Part shown: positions 33,212 through 44,999 of the stretch, one piece after another | Layout: each line of letters begins with the position of its first letter | How positions within the stretch are numbered: position 1 is the stretch's first letter | Origin: Schistocephalus solidus | Lineage: Eukaryota > Platyhelminthes > Cestoda > Diphyllobothriidea > Diphyllobothriidae | Direction of reading: 5' to 3' | DNA length: 64,000 bases | Assembly: GCA_017591395.1 (NCBI GenBank) | Contig: WEDG01002554.1 | Coordinates: 62,001-126,000 of the forward strand | The notes under the pieces: model-generated | Database searches by the model: none | The model's input: only the letters and a program-made list of their open reading frames with translations | What the model was told of the DNA's origin: nothing | Position numbers and translations under genes: made by a program

Positions 33212-33711
33212 CTGCAGAATGTAGAAAGGACAAAAAATTAAATTAAAGGCGCAAAATAGAGCTACTTAGAAATATTCAAAATAAATATTCGATGAAGAGG
33301 CAGACGAAAATTTAACTACACCAATACATAAATTGGGAATGAAACAAACGTCACACTAAGAAGGAGCCATTACAGTTCAATTTTTACTCTTAAGAAGAAC
33401 CAAGTGATTCTGACAGCTGGAAAACTCATAAGTCATAAGTGTATCCTGATAGATTCACAGGAGATGCGCTGCGAAAACTCGGGAGCCAGATTAAGGGAAT
33501 GCACGCTTTAACCGAGTCACACTGAGTGTGCGCATTCCACAAAAGTGCCACAAATAGCTGATATGGTAGCATGCCTATGTACAGATTCACGCCATGCAAA
33601 TCACTTGCGCCAAATACCCGCATCAGGCGGCAGACTGGCTCAGAAGAGGAAGGGGCGTGAGGTCGACTCTGTCGACTCCAGCGAATAAAACGTGCTTTCT
33701 AAGTATAGCCA

Positions 33712-34010
33712 TGCGCTAAAAGCCATGGCTTGGAAGGCTGCCAACTGACGGAATAAATCAGTCCTCTCGGGGAAAAGGGAAGGTTGAAATGGCTCCGTAA
33801 TGTGACTCAAGAGTCACTCCCATTCAGATGGGACTCGGCAGCCCACTTGTGCTTGTGAAAATTCCGGTCTGTTGTGTGCGTACCAGGTTGTGTATGGCAC
33901 GCGTAACCGAGATGTTTAACTTCGTAAATCACTGCATCGGATCCCGTCTCCAGTCACCATGATTCTGTCTTGCAACCGGGCACAGGTGAGTAGGAGAGGA
34001 AAATGCATTA
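33712..34010 (+). repeat. Dispersed repeat B copy
   Basis: Starts GCGCTAAAAGCCATGG and keeps GGCTGCCAACTGACGGAATA, CACTCCCATTCAGATGGGA and the AACCGGGCACAGGTGAG block. It lies upstream of the known VPS26 exons, where the missing first exon should be. Confidence 0.6.
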
Positions 34011-34014
34011 AGTG

Positions 34015-34400
34015 CTACACAAGTCTAACAAAACATGGGAATATCAATTTCTTGCCTATTAATCGTCATCAGCCAGCCATACCTAACCCTAGGTTTTTTT
34101 GCGACCCCCGAAGGTCAAACCTGCGACCTTTTGGTTCGAAGTCCAACGCCCTAACCACTGAGCTACGATCTTTTTTCTGTCGGGTTCCACCTGGAATATT
34201 AGCAAGGATAGCTGGGCACTCACCGATTGCTAACGGAATTTACTTGTCCTTTTGTGCCTTGCGACTCACTCTCCAGCCACGCCAGCAGCCGCAGAGCAGA
34301 ATGACAGAATGACATTACCGAAAAAAAAACAAGGGAAACTGGGATGTCCATTTCTCGCTTATTATCTGTCCCCAGCCAATCAAGCCCAATTCTAGGTGTT
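34015..34400 (-). repeat. tRNA-SINE, one copy plus a partial
   Basis: The head on the - strand from 34171: GTAGCTCAGTGGTTAGGGCG with B-box GGTTTGACC, close to a tRNA gene over the A-box. The body GGTATGGCTGGCTGATGACG follows. A second partial body lies at 34330-34400. Confidence 0.55.
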
Positions 34401-34409
34401 CGCAAACCC

Positions 34410-35940
34410 TGCGCAAGTCTTTTATCACCAGAAACTAATTCATCGACAAACTAACGTCTAACGCCGTTTTTGAAGTGCATCGAAGGCTGTCTATGCACAC
34501 CACACGACTGTTGGTCCCTACACTCACATGAATTAGTTTGTCCGTTGTAATCGCTGATGGCTATCATTCTCTGACTGTAAGACTGTCGTTAATGCTGATG
34601 CTTGATAATAAATACTAGCTGGGAGTGGTTATAATCTAGCTGAATTCGAGTACATGGGAAAGATGCGGGAATGAATTTGTGGAAAACGGATTAACCCGTT
34701 AACCCGGTTGGTGAGTCCATGATTCGCAAACATTAAAAAGACCTTCAGCGATGGTAAACTACGAAATGACACACGCTCGGGTCTGACGAATAAGCGGTAG
34801 CGGACCAGCGGGTATAGGTTACCAGAGCACGAAGGGCCCAGGCCAGTACACTATCTGCCTTAAAATACCACCGTCTGATATTGACACTGACATGGCGCTA
34901 AGGAGACCCAATTAAATAATTTTGCTTGTCACAGCTGTCTTATCGTTAGGTTCTTGAACCAACGCGAGGGAGAAGACATCGAACAAGCAGTTTGAATATA
35001 TATTAAGAGCCCAACTGTACACAAGGATCTCGATAAACTTCATTAAATGTCCGAGACAAGAACGAGGATCAATACGTTTGCTGGAGTCGATGCGCTTCGC
35101 AGCCCCGACTCATTCGTGCAGGAGAACAGTGTGCGAGGGAATAGAATGCAAACCGGACTACTCGATCGAGAATGAACCCTTGAGGTTGGATGCCTGATGG
35201 CGCGCAGCTTTCAGTGCAGTGTAAATGTCAACCGCTCGTCAGATGCTCGAACCTTCGCCTCAGGTTCTCGAGAAATCAATATCTCGACGGTTAACTCCCA
35301 ACCATACACTCTATCACAACTATCCACACGACTCTTCTGGTGGACGCGGAGTGGCGATTGGACTTTAAGAACAGACGACCCGTTCATAGCTTGCGTGGGA
35401 AGAATTCAATGGCCGGCTGACTCACATACGACTGAAGAGAAACTGTGCCGGCATCTGTTGTTTACGTGTAAGCGTCAAAAGCAGACAACGGCCAACATGT
35501 TAAAAAATCTTCTGCTTGTGAATGCAAGAATTGGTTAAAAAACTTCCTCAAGCGTCCAAATACTGGCAAACTCTGTTAAAATTATCGCCAACTCAGTGGT
35601 AAACCCTCTAAAGTGAGTGACTATTCACGATATGAGCAGTGGCTTTACTGCTTACAACTCGGCAAGGGTGGGCGTTGGTGTGAGCACTTTGAGCACCTTC
35701 TCAACCTCTCTGACTAGCCCATCACACTTTCGCTTTCCTCTGCAGCAGTTTGTTCCCCTACAGCCTATGCAGGATCCTGTGACTCCCCTCTCAGGAGGAG
35801 GCCATCGATGAAATACTAGGACTATGCAATAAGAGGGCACTTGGAGAGATGGTATTCCATCAACGATCTACGGGTCTTGGACCAACACTCGGATGTCTTG
35901 AATCCATGCGGTGGTTGAACCAGAACTAGAACTCTAACAC
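34410..35940. other. Upstream of VPS26; first exon and promoter expected here
   Basis: The Met exon should end in ATG|GT on the - strand if it follows the insect pattern. ATGGT sites at about 33956 (inside repeat B) and 35302 exist, but neither is convincing. A + strand ORF at 35197-35538 is unrecognised. Confidence 0.35.
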
Positions 35941-35944
35941 CCCT

Positions 35945-36290
35945 AAGTATGTTTTCAAAAAGTGAGACAAAACAAAGTGGGAGAACTACGGCGGTAGAAA
36001 GAATATCCATCTTTGCTATGCTGTCGGGCGCTTCAAGTGCACGTGAGATTTTAACTAGACCCAACGAAGCCGCATTCAAAGCTGGATATGTATGCACCAA
36101 CTACATATTGACACTGCGGCGCATCCTTGAATCCAGCAACCGACGGTCATCTGCTTTGTTGAACTTGTCGCAGCATTTAAGTCTATCTATTATCAATCCA
36201 CGTGGTGAGTAATGGAACTCGCTGGAATGCCAACACAAAACATCGCTTCAATCTTTATACTTAACAGCAAAGCGTAATACACTTCCAACT
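35945..36290 (+). mobile_element. LINE RT N-terminal fragment
   Basis: LSGASSAREILTRPNEAAFK and CTNYILTLRRILESSNRR, then after a frameshift ICFVELVAAFKSIYYQST: the RT fingers/motif A region, with the catalytic Asp position replaced (AAFKSI for AAFDSV). Probably the same family as 39965-40260. Confidence 0.6.
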
Positions 36291-36479
36291 GAGCGAATCA
36301 ACTACGGCAATGGTTTTTGCTCTGCTTATGTATTCGGAGAGTTCAATCGCTATATTCGACGAGGGCCACCGTGTGCCCCACAACAAGGTGGCACACGGAT
36401 AATGACTTGCGCGTGACTTAGATTACAGAAGTAGTATACTTGCACAGCATCTACTACACTCTCCCCCCTCCTCCACCCA

Positions 36480-36745
36480 GGCCCAGTGTCATGCTCGAGT
36501 CAAGACTAAAGAAGGCTGGAGAAGTCGCAGGTGGCCAGCGCGGCAGAGCCGCTCTTAGACGTGCCACTACACTTAGCTGGGAAACAACGGAGTGGGAGTG
36601 CCATAGAGGTCACGTAAAAGAACCATTGCAACCTGATTCTCAGACCACCAGTCGGTCACTCCACATAAACACACATTGGGCTGACTGCGAAGTCTGAGTG
36701 CAATTGTTAGTTGGCAGCCTCCCAAGCTACGGCGCTTTAGGCTCG
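36480..36745 (-). repeat. Dispersed repeat B copy, probable LINE 3' UTR
   Basis: Continues from the LINE at 36900 in the same sense and is homologous to 21235-21665, 33712-34010 and others. Shared landmarks: GGCTGCCAACT, a GGTCTGAG/AGACCACC block, CACTCCCA and the CCGGGC/GTCATGACACC-like region. Being the 3' part of a LINE would explain why many solitary copies exist. Confidence 0.6.
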
Positions 36746-36899
36746 GGTCACACATGCAGCAGATGAGCCATATGGAGAAAGAGCCAAGGAGCATACATCC
36801 CTCTCACGCGAGAGGTGCCATTTGCAAACACATTTTGTGTGATATTGGGCGAGGTCATATGCGATGTAGATGCTAGTGGGGAGAAGAGCGGCGGTGTTG

Positions 36900-38963
36900 T
36901 ACCGCAGGTTTTCATGGAGGCACATGTGGTCTAATAGGCCCAGGCGGTGACTGAATGTGCGTGGACAGTGCGACTGCGACGGGTGTATGTCGAGGCTTCA
37001 GGCACTGATTCATCGGTTGAAGTGCGATGTTTTCGCAAAGGGCTTAGCAGGCCGATGCGGGAAGTGAAGGTGCGATCACAATGAGGACAGGTTGGGATCG
37101 TGTCCTCATTACTACTGGTGGGGGCGGTGGTGGTAAATGGAGCAGTTGACAGGATGTCGGAGGTCGCCTCCGCGGTGATGGGAGTGAGGGAAGTTGTGGT
37201 GTCGGTGGTGGTCGTCGCTTAGATTGGCGCGGAAGGCGCGGCAGGGAGGATGGTGCCGGTGAACGAGGGCAGCGGGGCATCGGCAGTGGTCGGGGTTGTC
37301 ATCGTCATGGACGTCGTGGGGTTTGAGAGAGAGGTGGCTGTAGGGGTTTTTTGGACGTAGAAATTGGTGTTGTCGGGTTACGGTTGCATTGAGTTTGAAG
37401 ATTTTCGATAAGGCCGATTCGCGCGCGGAATGTGCGTTGGCAGTGTGAGCATGCTGGAAGGGTTTGAGCACTGGCGGCGTTGATCCGAGGCGCCTGTAAT
37501 TTGCCATCTACTGTTTTTGGCTTTAACAAAGGCGATCCGGTTTGATTGGTGGATTGCTGCACCAGTCTTGCTACCCTTCTCCATGACGGTCGGTCTTGGG
37601 CGAAATCCTCCCAGGTATTCAGGCTGATTTCCAGTCGCTTCAGATGCTTCTTCAAGGTGCCGTTGCAACGTCGTTTTTGTACACCCTATCCACGAGAACT
37701 CGCAGCGACATCTCCGCAGAATAGTCGTTTGGGAAGTCACTCATCATCTATCTTCATTAAGTGGCCGCTCCATCGCAGTTGTTTAGGCATTTTGTGGATG
37801 CTGACGAGTCCGGTTCGCTCCAGGACTTCTGTGTCCGGGATCCTGTCCTGCCATCTCAGCTTAAAAATTCTGCGGAGGAAGCGGAGGTGGAAGTGGTTCA
37901 AATTCCTGGCTTGTTTCAAGTATATGGTTCAGGCATCCGCCCCATACAAGAGTGGTGTCAAGACGATGGCCTCGTAATCTGAAGTTTGATTATCCGTTGT
38001 AGGCCGCTGCGATTCCACACGGAGGTTTTCGGCCGGCCGAAGGCCTGGTTGGGTTTGCTGATCCGAGGAGAAACCTAGTCATCGATTCTCGTGTTGTGTG
38101 AGTGGGCTTCTTATACAAACGAAGTCGTCATAATTCTTGAGTTGGGTACCGTTTAAATTGATTCGAGGAGCATTGTATATCATGTTGCATGATGGTTGGC
38201 GCATTACCACTGTTTTCTCTGTGTTGATTGTTAGTCAGAAATTGGCACAGCCAGGGGGCGCAGGGGTCCAAGATCCTTTGTATGTCCTCTTGCGTCGCAA
38301 GCGTTTAGTGCGCAGTCGTCTGCGACGAGCAAGTCATGGACTGTAGTCGGAGATACACGCGCTGGGGCCTGCATGCGCCGGCGCTCGAGATGCCAGTCAG
38401 CCCTGTAGGCGAGGCGTATACAAGGGCTATCATCACTGTAGGCGTCCATCAACGTGGTAGATAACATGGGACTGAATAGGGTGAGAGATAATGCACAGCC
38501 CTGTTTCGCTCCGTTCGTCACAGCAAATGCATCGAAGACTATCCCGTTGTCCGTGACGCGCTCCGTAATACCACCGTTAAGCTGACGCAATATGTATGTG
38601 AATCACTCAGGACAGCCAAATTTCTGCATAATTTTCCCGTCCTTAACAATTAACTGTGTGGAAGGTTTTCGTCAGAGCCCCAAAAGTAGTGTAGAGGTGG
38701 GTTCGCATCTTCTGGCACCTCTCTTGTAGCTGGCGAGCGGAGAAGAGCATGTCGGTTGTTCCGCGATGTCGTCGGAAGCCACATTGACTTTTCGGGAGTA
38801 GTTCCTGTTCTAGGTGGCCATTAAGACGATAAAGAATGCGAGGGAAGATTATCCCCGCGATTGTGAGCGACGAGACGACATAGGTTTCAGTGGTATTCCT
38901 GGAACTTGATTTAAAAATGAATAGTTCCAACTGAATAGGTCTAAAAAGCACTCGATTCGGCAA
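36900..38963 (-). mobile_element. LINE (non-LTR retrotransposon) with C-terminal zinc fingers, degenerate
   Basis: Read on the - strand: RT fingers/palm with LLPKSQCGFRRHRGTTDML (about 38790), TNGAKQGCALSLTLF (about 38510), the catalytic box as VADD (about 38320, usually FADD), a thumb/connector [20 protein letters not shown] (about 37900), then Cys/His fingers: CSHCQRTFRARIGL (about 37450), a second near 37080 and CPRTFSHRLGLLDHM near 36950. This matches the endonuclease-RT LINEs common in tapeworms. Frameshifts throughout. It runs directly into 36480-36745, its likely 3' UTR. Confidence 0.82.
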
Positions 38964-39964
38964 ATAACTTAGTCTAATTCGCAGTAACTAGACTAAAAGA
39001 TGCTATGGACACCACGGGCACCTCGCTCGGCAGACAGACAGGAACCATTACCGCTGCGGTCGCCAACAACAACGCAACGTAGTAAATTACTAGGGGTAAG
39101 GTACACCATCAACTAGGGTCAGTTACAGACTTTATGAAACATAATTAATCGACCTTTGTGGAGCGTGCTAGGAGTTTTGTAATTCAATCGTTAACATGGG
39201 CCACAGGAACATAAACTCTAGTGGGGATTATACTATGCTGGCAGCTAGGACAAGTTTGAGAACGTCAGGACCACCTGAAAATCTTTGCAGAATTCTTTCA
39301 ATGTAATCAAAAAGGTCAGGCAGCGCATTCTGTTCAAGCATCTGATGGTTACACGATATGGGCAGGAACGCAGCTTTAAAAAGAGGGTATCTGATTTCGG
39401 TCAATAAACTGTTTTACTCGTACAACCTGTGGCTTTATTATTGCCGAATCCTTAGAATAAACAGTGGAACAAAACGGACAGCGCAGTTAGCAGGTACTCA
39501 CGGTAGAATTTTACAATAGATCTTGACAAACATGAGCTTGGAGAAAATAGTTGTTTATGAAAGGAAATTTAATTGAAGCGTGAGCAAGTATGGACATAAT
39601 TTGCAACATTGTTTAGAGGTACGGTAATCACCCTAAGGATCCTAGCCAGCCGCAGCGCGTCAGTAAACAAAAAAAGGACAGGGGCCACTGCTGTATGGTT
39701 GGTTTACGATTTACGCACGGGTTCGGACTTTGCTCTAGGAAGGAAGAGGGAGATAGGAATTGTTATTTACCAGCTAGCCGAGTCAGCACCCTCAAGCAAA
39801 GATACAAACTTAATAGGAAAATATATTGCCACGAAGCCCAAGCGTCCGGCATCAGGCTGTAGTGAGTGCGATTTTCGTGAGAGTTAATGTTGCTTTCATC
39901 CATGGTTTTCGTTATTTCGACTTTCAGTCCACGATTCAGTGACAAGAAAGCTGGCTTTTAATTG

Positions 39965-40260
39965 TTTACCTGTCACTCGATGGGGTGCTTAACTAGCTGC
40001 ATTCGTATGATCTCTGGCCAGGGGAAGTCACCTCCAGGAATTAATGGCTGTCAATTTGAAGAAGTATATAGTTTCCGATCCCTCGAGGCGACACTGCCAC
40101 AGAATGGAAGTAGTAAGGATGACATGGTGTCCCGAGTCGACACTGTTCGTAGGGTTTTTGTAAGATGAATAAATGTGTCCCGTAAGGGGATAGGTGAGCG
40201 CCCTCTCTAAAATCTTTAATACACCCGATCGAAACCAACAGTATGAGCCCGTATTCCAAT
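39965..40260 (+). mobile_element. LINE RT thumb fragment
   Basis: PGINGCQFEEVYSFRSLEAT, LPQNGSSKDDMVSRVDTVRR matches the INGxxLEEVDSFKYLGATL... QSKDDIVSRIDAARRVF segment of flatworm LINE RTs. It ends in stops near 40168. Confidence 0.6.
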
Positions 40261-40414
40261 GGTTGGGGCGATGGATGACATGCTAACTTATTGCCTCGAC
40301 CAGCTCATATCTCGTTATATACTGTTCTGTTTCTCGCTTTAGTTCCAACACGTAAAGCCAAATTCTTCCATCTATTTAGTTCGTGTTATCTACCTCCAGT
40401 GATTGAGCCTATCC

Positions 40415-40505
40415 TGATTACAACAGTGGGCTTCTAACCAATAAGTTGCAGGTTCTAGCCTCAGGGGGTGCAAAACGCGAGTCTGGGTATGGCTGGCGGT
40501 AAATG
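40415..40505 (+). repeat. tRNA-SINE fragment
   Basis: GTGGGCTTCTAACCAATAAG, B-box-like GGTTCTAGCC, then GTCTGGGTATGGCTGGC match the SINE head and body in the + orientation. Confidence 0.4.
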
Positions 40506-40544
40506 CTTCGCCAATCTTCTATAATCGTAAACTAATTAACGCAC

Positions 40545-40625
40545 AAGCCATCGTGTCGGCAACCATTCTGCTGTGGGGTACACGAGGGATATCATCACGA
40601 CGGTAGAAATATCGAGTGATAGAAT
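40545..40625 (+). repeat. Dispersed repeat B, 3' end scrap
   Basis: CTGTGGGGTACACGAGG followed by an eroded TCATCACGACGGT resembles the last 80 bases of repeat B (for example 21590-21650). Confidence 0.3.
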
Positions 40626-41339
40626 CTTACCCAAAGTTTTTGCAGGCAAAATCTGCCAAGCAATAAATTTCGTTGATCTGCATCAGACGCCACAGTGACG
40701 TACGGAATCATGAAGTTGAAACGTGTTGCCGGAGGAGATAATGAACTGACAAACTGGGAGTATGCGTCGGCAGCAAGGCTGATTTGCTCGCGCAGGCTGC
40801 GCCCCGTCAGTCAATCAGACCACTATTCCCACATGAGAATGCAAATCTGAGCTAATAGTGAAAGGCTAGCCCTGGGTGAGTGTGAGGATATCACGGGGAG
40901 CAATCACGATAAAAAAAAATACGACTCGGGAAACAAGTATCAGTTAGCGGTAAATTGACATTTTCAGATGATTCATGATGAATGAACATCCTGCACGAGT
41001 TTTAAAAAAAAAACGCTTGGACGTGATAATCTATAGACTGCTGTAAACTGTAGTCTTGGGACTTGTATTCATCCCTAATAGCAATGAAATACGATTCGAG
41101 GCTCGAACGGTCGTACGTTAATCGCATCTGGAATTTGATTGGTTGCTAGTGAACCTCGATGACGCGTCGCTAAGGGCGCAAGAGAATGCGCGCAGTGTTA
41201 TTGGCAAATCGATCGGGCACTGAGCTGTCAATCCCGCGCGCGCCGTGCCATGCCACTTCCTGCGCTGTCGTGCTGCGACGCGGTCGCGTAACTGCCTGCA
41301 CCACTGTTCTGTCTATACTGACCGTTTTTTTGCTTTTTT

Positions 41340-42830
41340 TGCAGAATGTTTAGAACAGTATCTACGAAAACACTTAGGAGACGTGCCCAGAAAGGTTTTC
41401 TGGATGATTTACGTCAAATTGCCGAGAATATGAGGGAAATGTATCCGTCCGACTCATCTTAATCGTCGTGGCATCTGACCTTTTCCTCTAGTTCGTCATA
41501 TGATGACTTAGAGATTTCCTCTGTTGATGAGGATGCAAGTTTGACATCAGATTTATCTGACATTGCACCAAACAACTCTTCAAGCACACCTACAATTGAA
41601 GAGGAACCTACGTTTTAAGAGGCTATGATTTCTTTGGCAATACGCTCGCATATGCCATTGATTCACCAGAGCAGTCTTCTGAAGATTATAAGACGGCTGA
41701 CCTCTGACCTTCCCGCAGACGCACGAACGCTGTTGGCTTGGAAAAGTGATGTTTCAACGGTGACGGCAATGGGCAGTGGTGAGTACGATCATTTAGTACT
41801 TGTGAAACAGTTAACTGAGCAGTTTTGAGGCGTCTAATAGGCAATATTATTGTAACTTATTTAGCTATTGATGGGCTCCCTATACATAAGAAAACTAAGC
41901 GCGGGTTTTGGCCTATCCTAGGTAGAATTATGGAGCCCATTGTTTGTGAACTATTTTTTGCATTCATCATCCCTTTTTTTCCTATTTGGTTGTAGCTCAT
42001 TATGTCTTAAGATGGATTTCATACTGGGCCCTATAGATTCCAACGTTTCGTTTTAAACATCCCGTTCCTCTCGTTGTCATAGGTATGCAGAACAATTACC
42101 ACAGTTACCATTTTTTAGGACAATTCATCTGTAGCGGCGGTTTTAGCATAACTATACCTATTTTCCAGTCTCCTTCACATGCGGGTAAGCCATTACCTTC
42201 CAAAGATAATCTTTCTAGACGGGATTCGGCGCAAACGAAAGAGGTGACGTGGTAATAAAACAAGAAGACCCAGCCGATCAGCCATCAAAGCAAGTCTTCG
42301 ATGGATAACGCAAAGCAAAATGCAAGAAATAACGATTTTGCAGGCTTAGAAAGTATAGGTGGTTGCCACACGGCATCGCCTTTGACGAAGTAGATGCCCT
42401 GACCAAAGCCGTCGCATAGAGGGCATATAGACAGCAATTGGTAGGTTTTCTGGACATTAATTACCGTCTTACTAGGTTACACATTTGGCCTCCCTTGGCG
42501 GCGATAGCGTCAGCAATTTTGCTGATCGCGTTTTCACATCGCTCTTCGCCGATGAGGTGACCTACCGGCTAACTTTCTACGATCGCCACTATGACAAATA
42601 GGCCTTTTTTCTCTCCCCTTTATACGGAATTCTTTTGGGTAAGAAATATTTCAATATTAACTAATTCATGTGCACCGCAGACGTCTTCAATCTCTGAATA
42701 TTCCACAAAAAGTCGGACAAATTGCAGCTAGAACGAGTTTTCAAAAATGCCTTTAAAAAGGCATATGACCGACTGCAGAAAAAGGGGCTTAAAGGCAGCC
42801 CTGGGGCACTGTGCTGACGGTACGTAGATT
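41340..42830 (+). pseudogene. Degenerate DNA-transposon-associated protein
   Basis: A splice-like TTTTTTTGCAG precedes a start MFRTVSTKTLRRRAQKGFLD, followed by an acidic Ser-rich stretch, TSDLPADARTLL, and in a shifted frame YLAIDGLPIHKKTKRGFWPI with LGRIMEPIV. The IDGLPxxK...WPIL block is typical of a widespread metazoan transposon protein family (I recall THAP/CACTA-associated uncharacterised proteins). Multiple stops. A CpG-rich stretch at 41090-41290 lies upstream. Family name uncertain. Confidence 0.5.
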
Positions 42831-43195
42831 TTTAATTATCAACCTTTTATACAAACATTTACTACATAAACACATGCGCATTGTTTACTCTCCATCACTA
42901 ATTTTATTGTCTTTTCATTACAGGGTGGATACCTTATGAAACGGCTGAGGGATTGGCGGGTCCATCAACACAGGACAACTGATTAGGAGAAATTTATAAG
43001 ATTTATTTTTGTACACTTGCGCTTTGCATATTTTTAAGCAAAATATATGTTAATTGCTCACTCAGTCTTCCGAGAGTCATCTTATCATTAATAACTATTC
43101 GATTAGAATGTAATGGGGATCGTTTTTAACCGTTTAGCTAGTATGGGCGTCAACCAAAGGAGTAAGGGGTTCCGCTGTGCGGTTGAAAAACGAGA

Positions 43196-43294
43196 TACGA
43201 ATTTTCGGATCCGATTCGCGTCCGAATTCGAAGTCATGGTCGGATCCGATTCGCGTCCGAAAATTCGTATCCTCGGATCCGATTCGCGTCCGAA
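43196..43294. repeat. Three 21-bp direct repeats within a palindromic frame
   Basis: CGGATCCGATTCGCGTCCGA, each followed by A, at 43206-43226, 43241-43261 and 43274-43294. ATACGAATTTTCGGA (43196-43210) is the exact reverse complement of 43256-43270, so the first two copies sit in a hairpin-capable unit. Confidence 0.85.
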
Positions 43295-44079
43295 TTGTTA
43301 TTAGGGATATACAAGTTTGTTAATATATACAAACCCCAAGACTATAATTTGTAGCAAGACAAACCTTCGGAAGGGGCCGTAAAGCCTGAATTTAAGATTT
43401 ATGAAATAAACCGTAATTTTCATTTAAAACCACATTAAATACTGCGAGAAACTTACCATATTCACATGAAGTACGGCCGCACAGAACTTGAGTTGGCCCG
43501 TTAAGTGCTAGCGTAGTAAAACACTGGATGCCTGCAGTAGTATTTGTGTGCAGACAAAGTTATGGGTAGTCAGACACCCAAATTATATTCCGATTTTAAG
43601 ACAGCATTTTTTACCTGCTAATTTAAACTCAGTGGTGAAGTGCAATCAGCAGAGTTCCTATGTACACCGTACTGAATTTCACATTATAAATAGGGTAATC
43701 AAAGGCGCATGACTACGTATAATTTAGGGTAAACGGGAGATAGACAGAGTCTTTGAAAGCCCTTTTTTACAAATAGATGCTAGCAAAAGAGTCATACATT
43801 ACATAGCGATATGTTATAGCATATTGGTCATTGATGTCCACTAAATATAGGATCATCAAATAAAGATTAATCAAGGCTTCTTTTAAATATCATAACACAT
43901 TCAGCCAGTATTACCCGAATTGGCACTTGGTTCCATTCTTTAATCACCCGATGGGAAAAAAAATTGACCTGAACTTAAAGTTTCGCGTAGTTTGTCTTCA
44001 GTTTTTATTGGTGACCACGGTGATTTGTCGGTTTTGACAATTCAAGAAATACCGGCCTTTTGAAAAGTACAGTCCACTC

Positions 44080-44960
44080 CTCTGACGAGTTTGAAGACCC
44101 TGATCATTTCCACCCTGTTTTTTCTCTAAAGGGAGAGGAAGAAGTTCACTTTTAGGTGGCCCTCCTAGGGTATGCACTCTAAGCTGCTAACTAGTTTAAT
44201 CCCTCTCCGTTTTACTTTTTCAACAGACTGTAGTCTTGCTTCTCCCAGGGGCGCGATGCCTGAACACAATATTCCAATAACGGCTGGAAACATTTTCCAA
44301 ACATGTGACTATGAAGCTTTCCATCAAAATTTACGAAGGATCTCCTGATCGCTCCTAGGATTCGCATGGCATTTTTGTTATCTTGGCACAGTGAGCCGAT
44401 GGTTTGAGAGTGGGAGTCATACACACACGCAAGTCCTCGAAATCGTTTACTTTATCAAGTTGCCGACTGCCGATGAGTTACTTATATTCAAAATTGATCA
44501 CCATTTTGTAACTATACCGTAATCGAATGATTTGGAATATGTTTAAATGAAGGTTCAGCAGCCGTTTCGTCACACAAATTTGCAAACAATCTGAGTTATT
44601 TTGTAAACTTTGCGCATCATCCAGCTTTTCGATGAAATTCCAAAGCTACCGATCATCAGCGAGCATGACTTTCTCTCATGTCAGACAATCAAAGCAGTCG
44701 TTCAGATATATCAGTATCAGAATGGGGCACAGAATGCTTCCATGTGGACCTCCACTCTGAACGGTTTCCCAGGGTGACATGGTATCACCAATACAAACAC
44801 GCTGGCGCCTGCCTGTGAGAAAGTCAGCCAACCATTTGATTAGGTTGCCCTCAATAAATTTACCTTAGCCCTTGCCAATGGATATGTGCTGAACAACTGA
44901 GATAATGAAGGTGTGGAAAATTCTGTCATTAACGATAGAAATAGAAAGAAAGTGTGACTG
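44080..44960 (-). mobile_element. CR1/jockey-like LINE RT fragment
   Basis: Read on the - strand: IEGNLIKWLADFLTGRRQRV and WETVQSGGPHGSILCPILIL (44860-44700), a catalytic box eroded to LADD (about 44670), thumb RLRYSYKMVINFEYK, then AMRILGAIRRSFVNFDGKLH and LEYCVQASRPWEKQDYSLLK (44380-44215). Stops and small gaps. Confidence 0.78.
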
Positions 44961-44999
44961 CAGTTAATAAATGAAGAGCAATTATTACCTACTAAATAT

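Noticed and set aside
33950..33965. ATG|GTGACT as the VPS26 start exon end
   Set aside because: It falls inside a dispersed repeat B copy, so the match is probably fortuitous.
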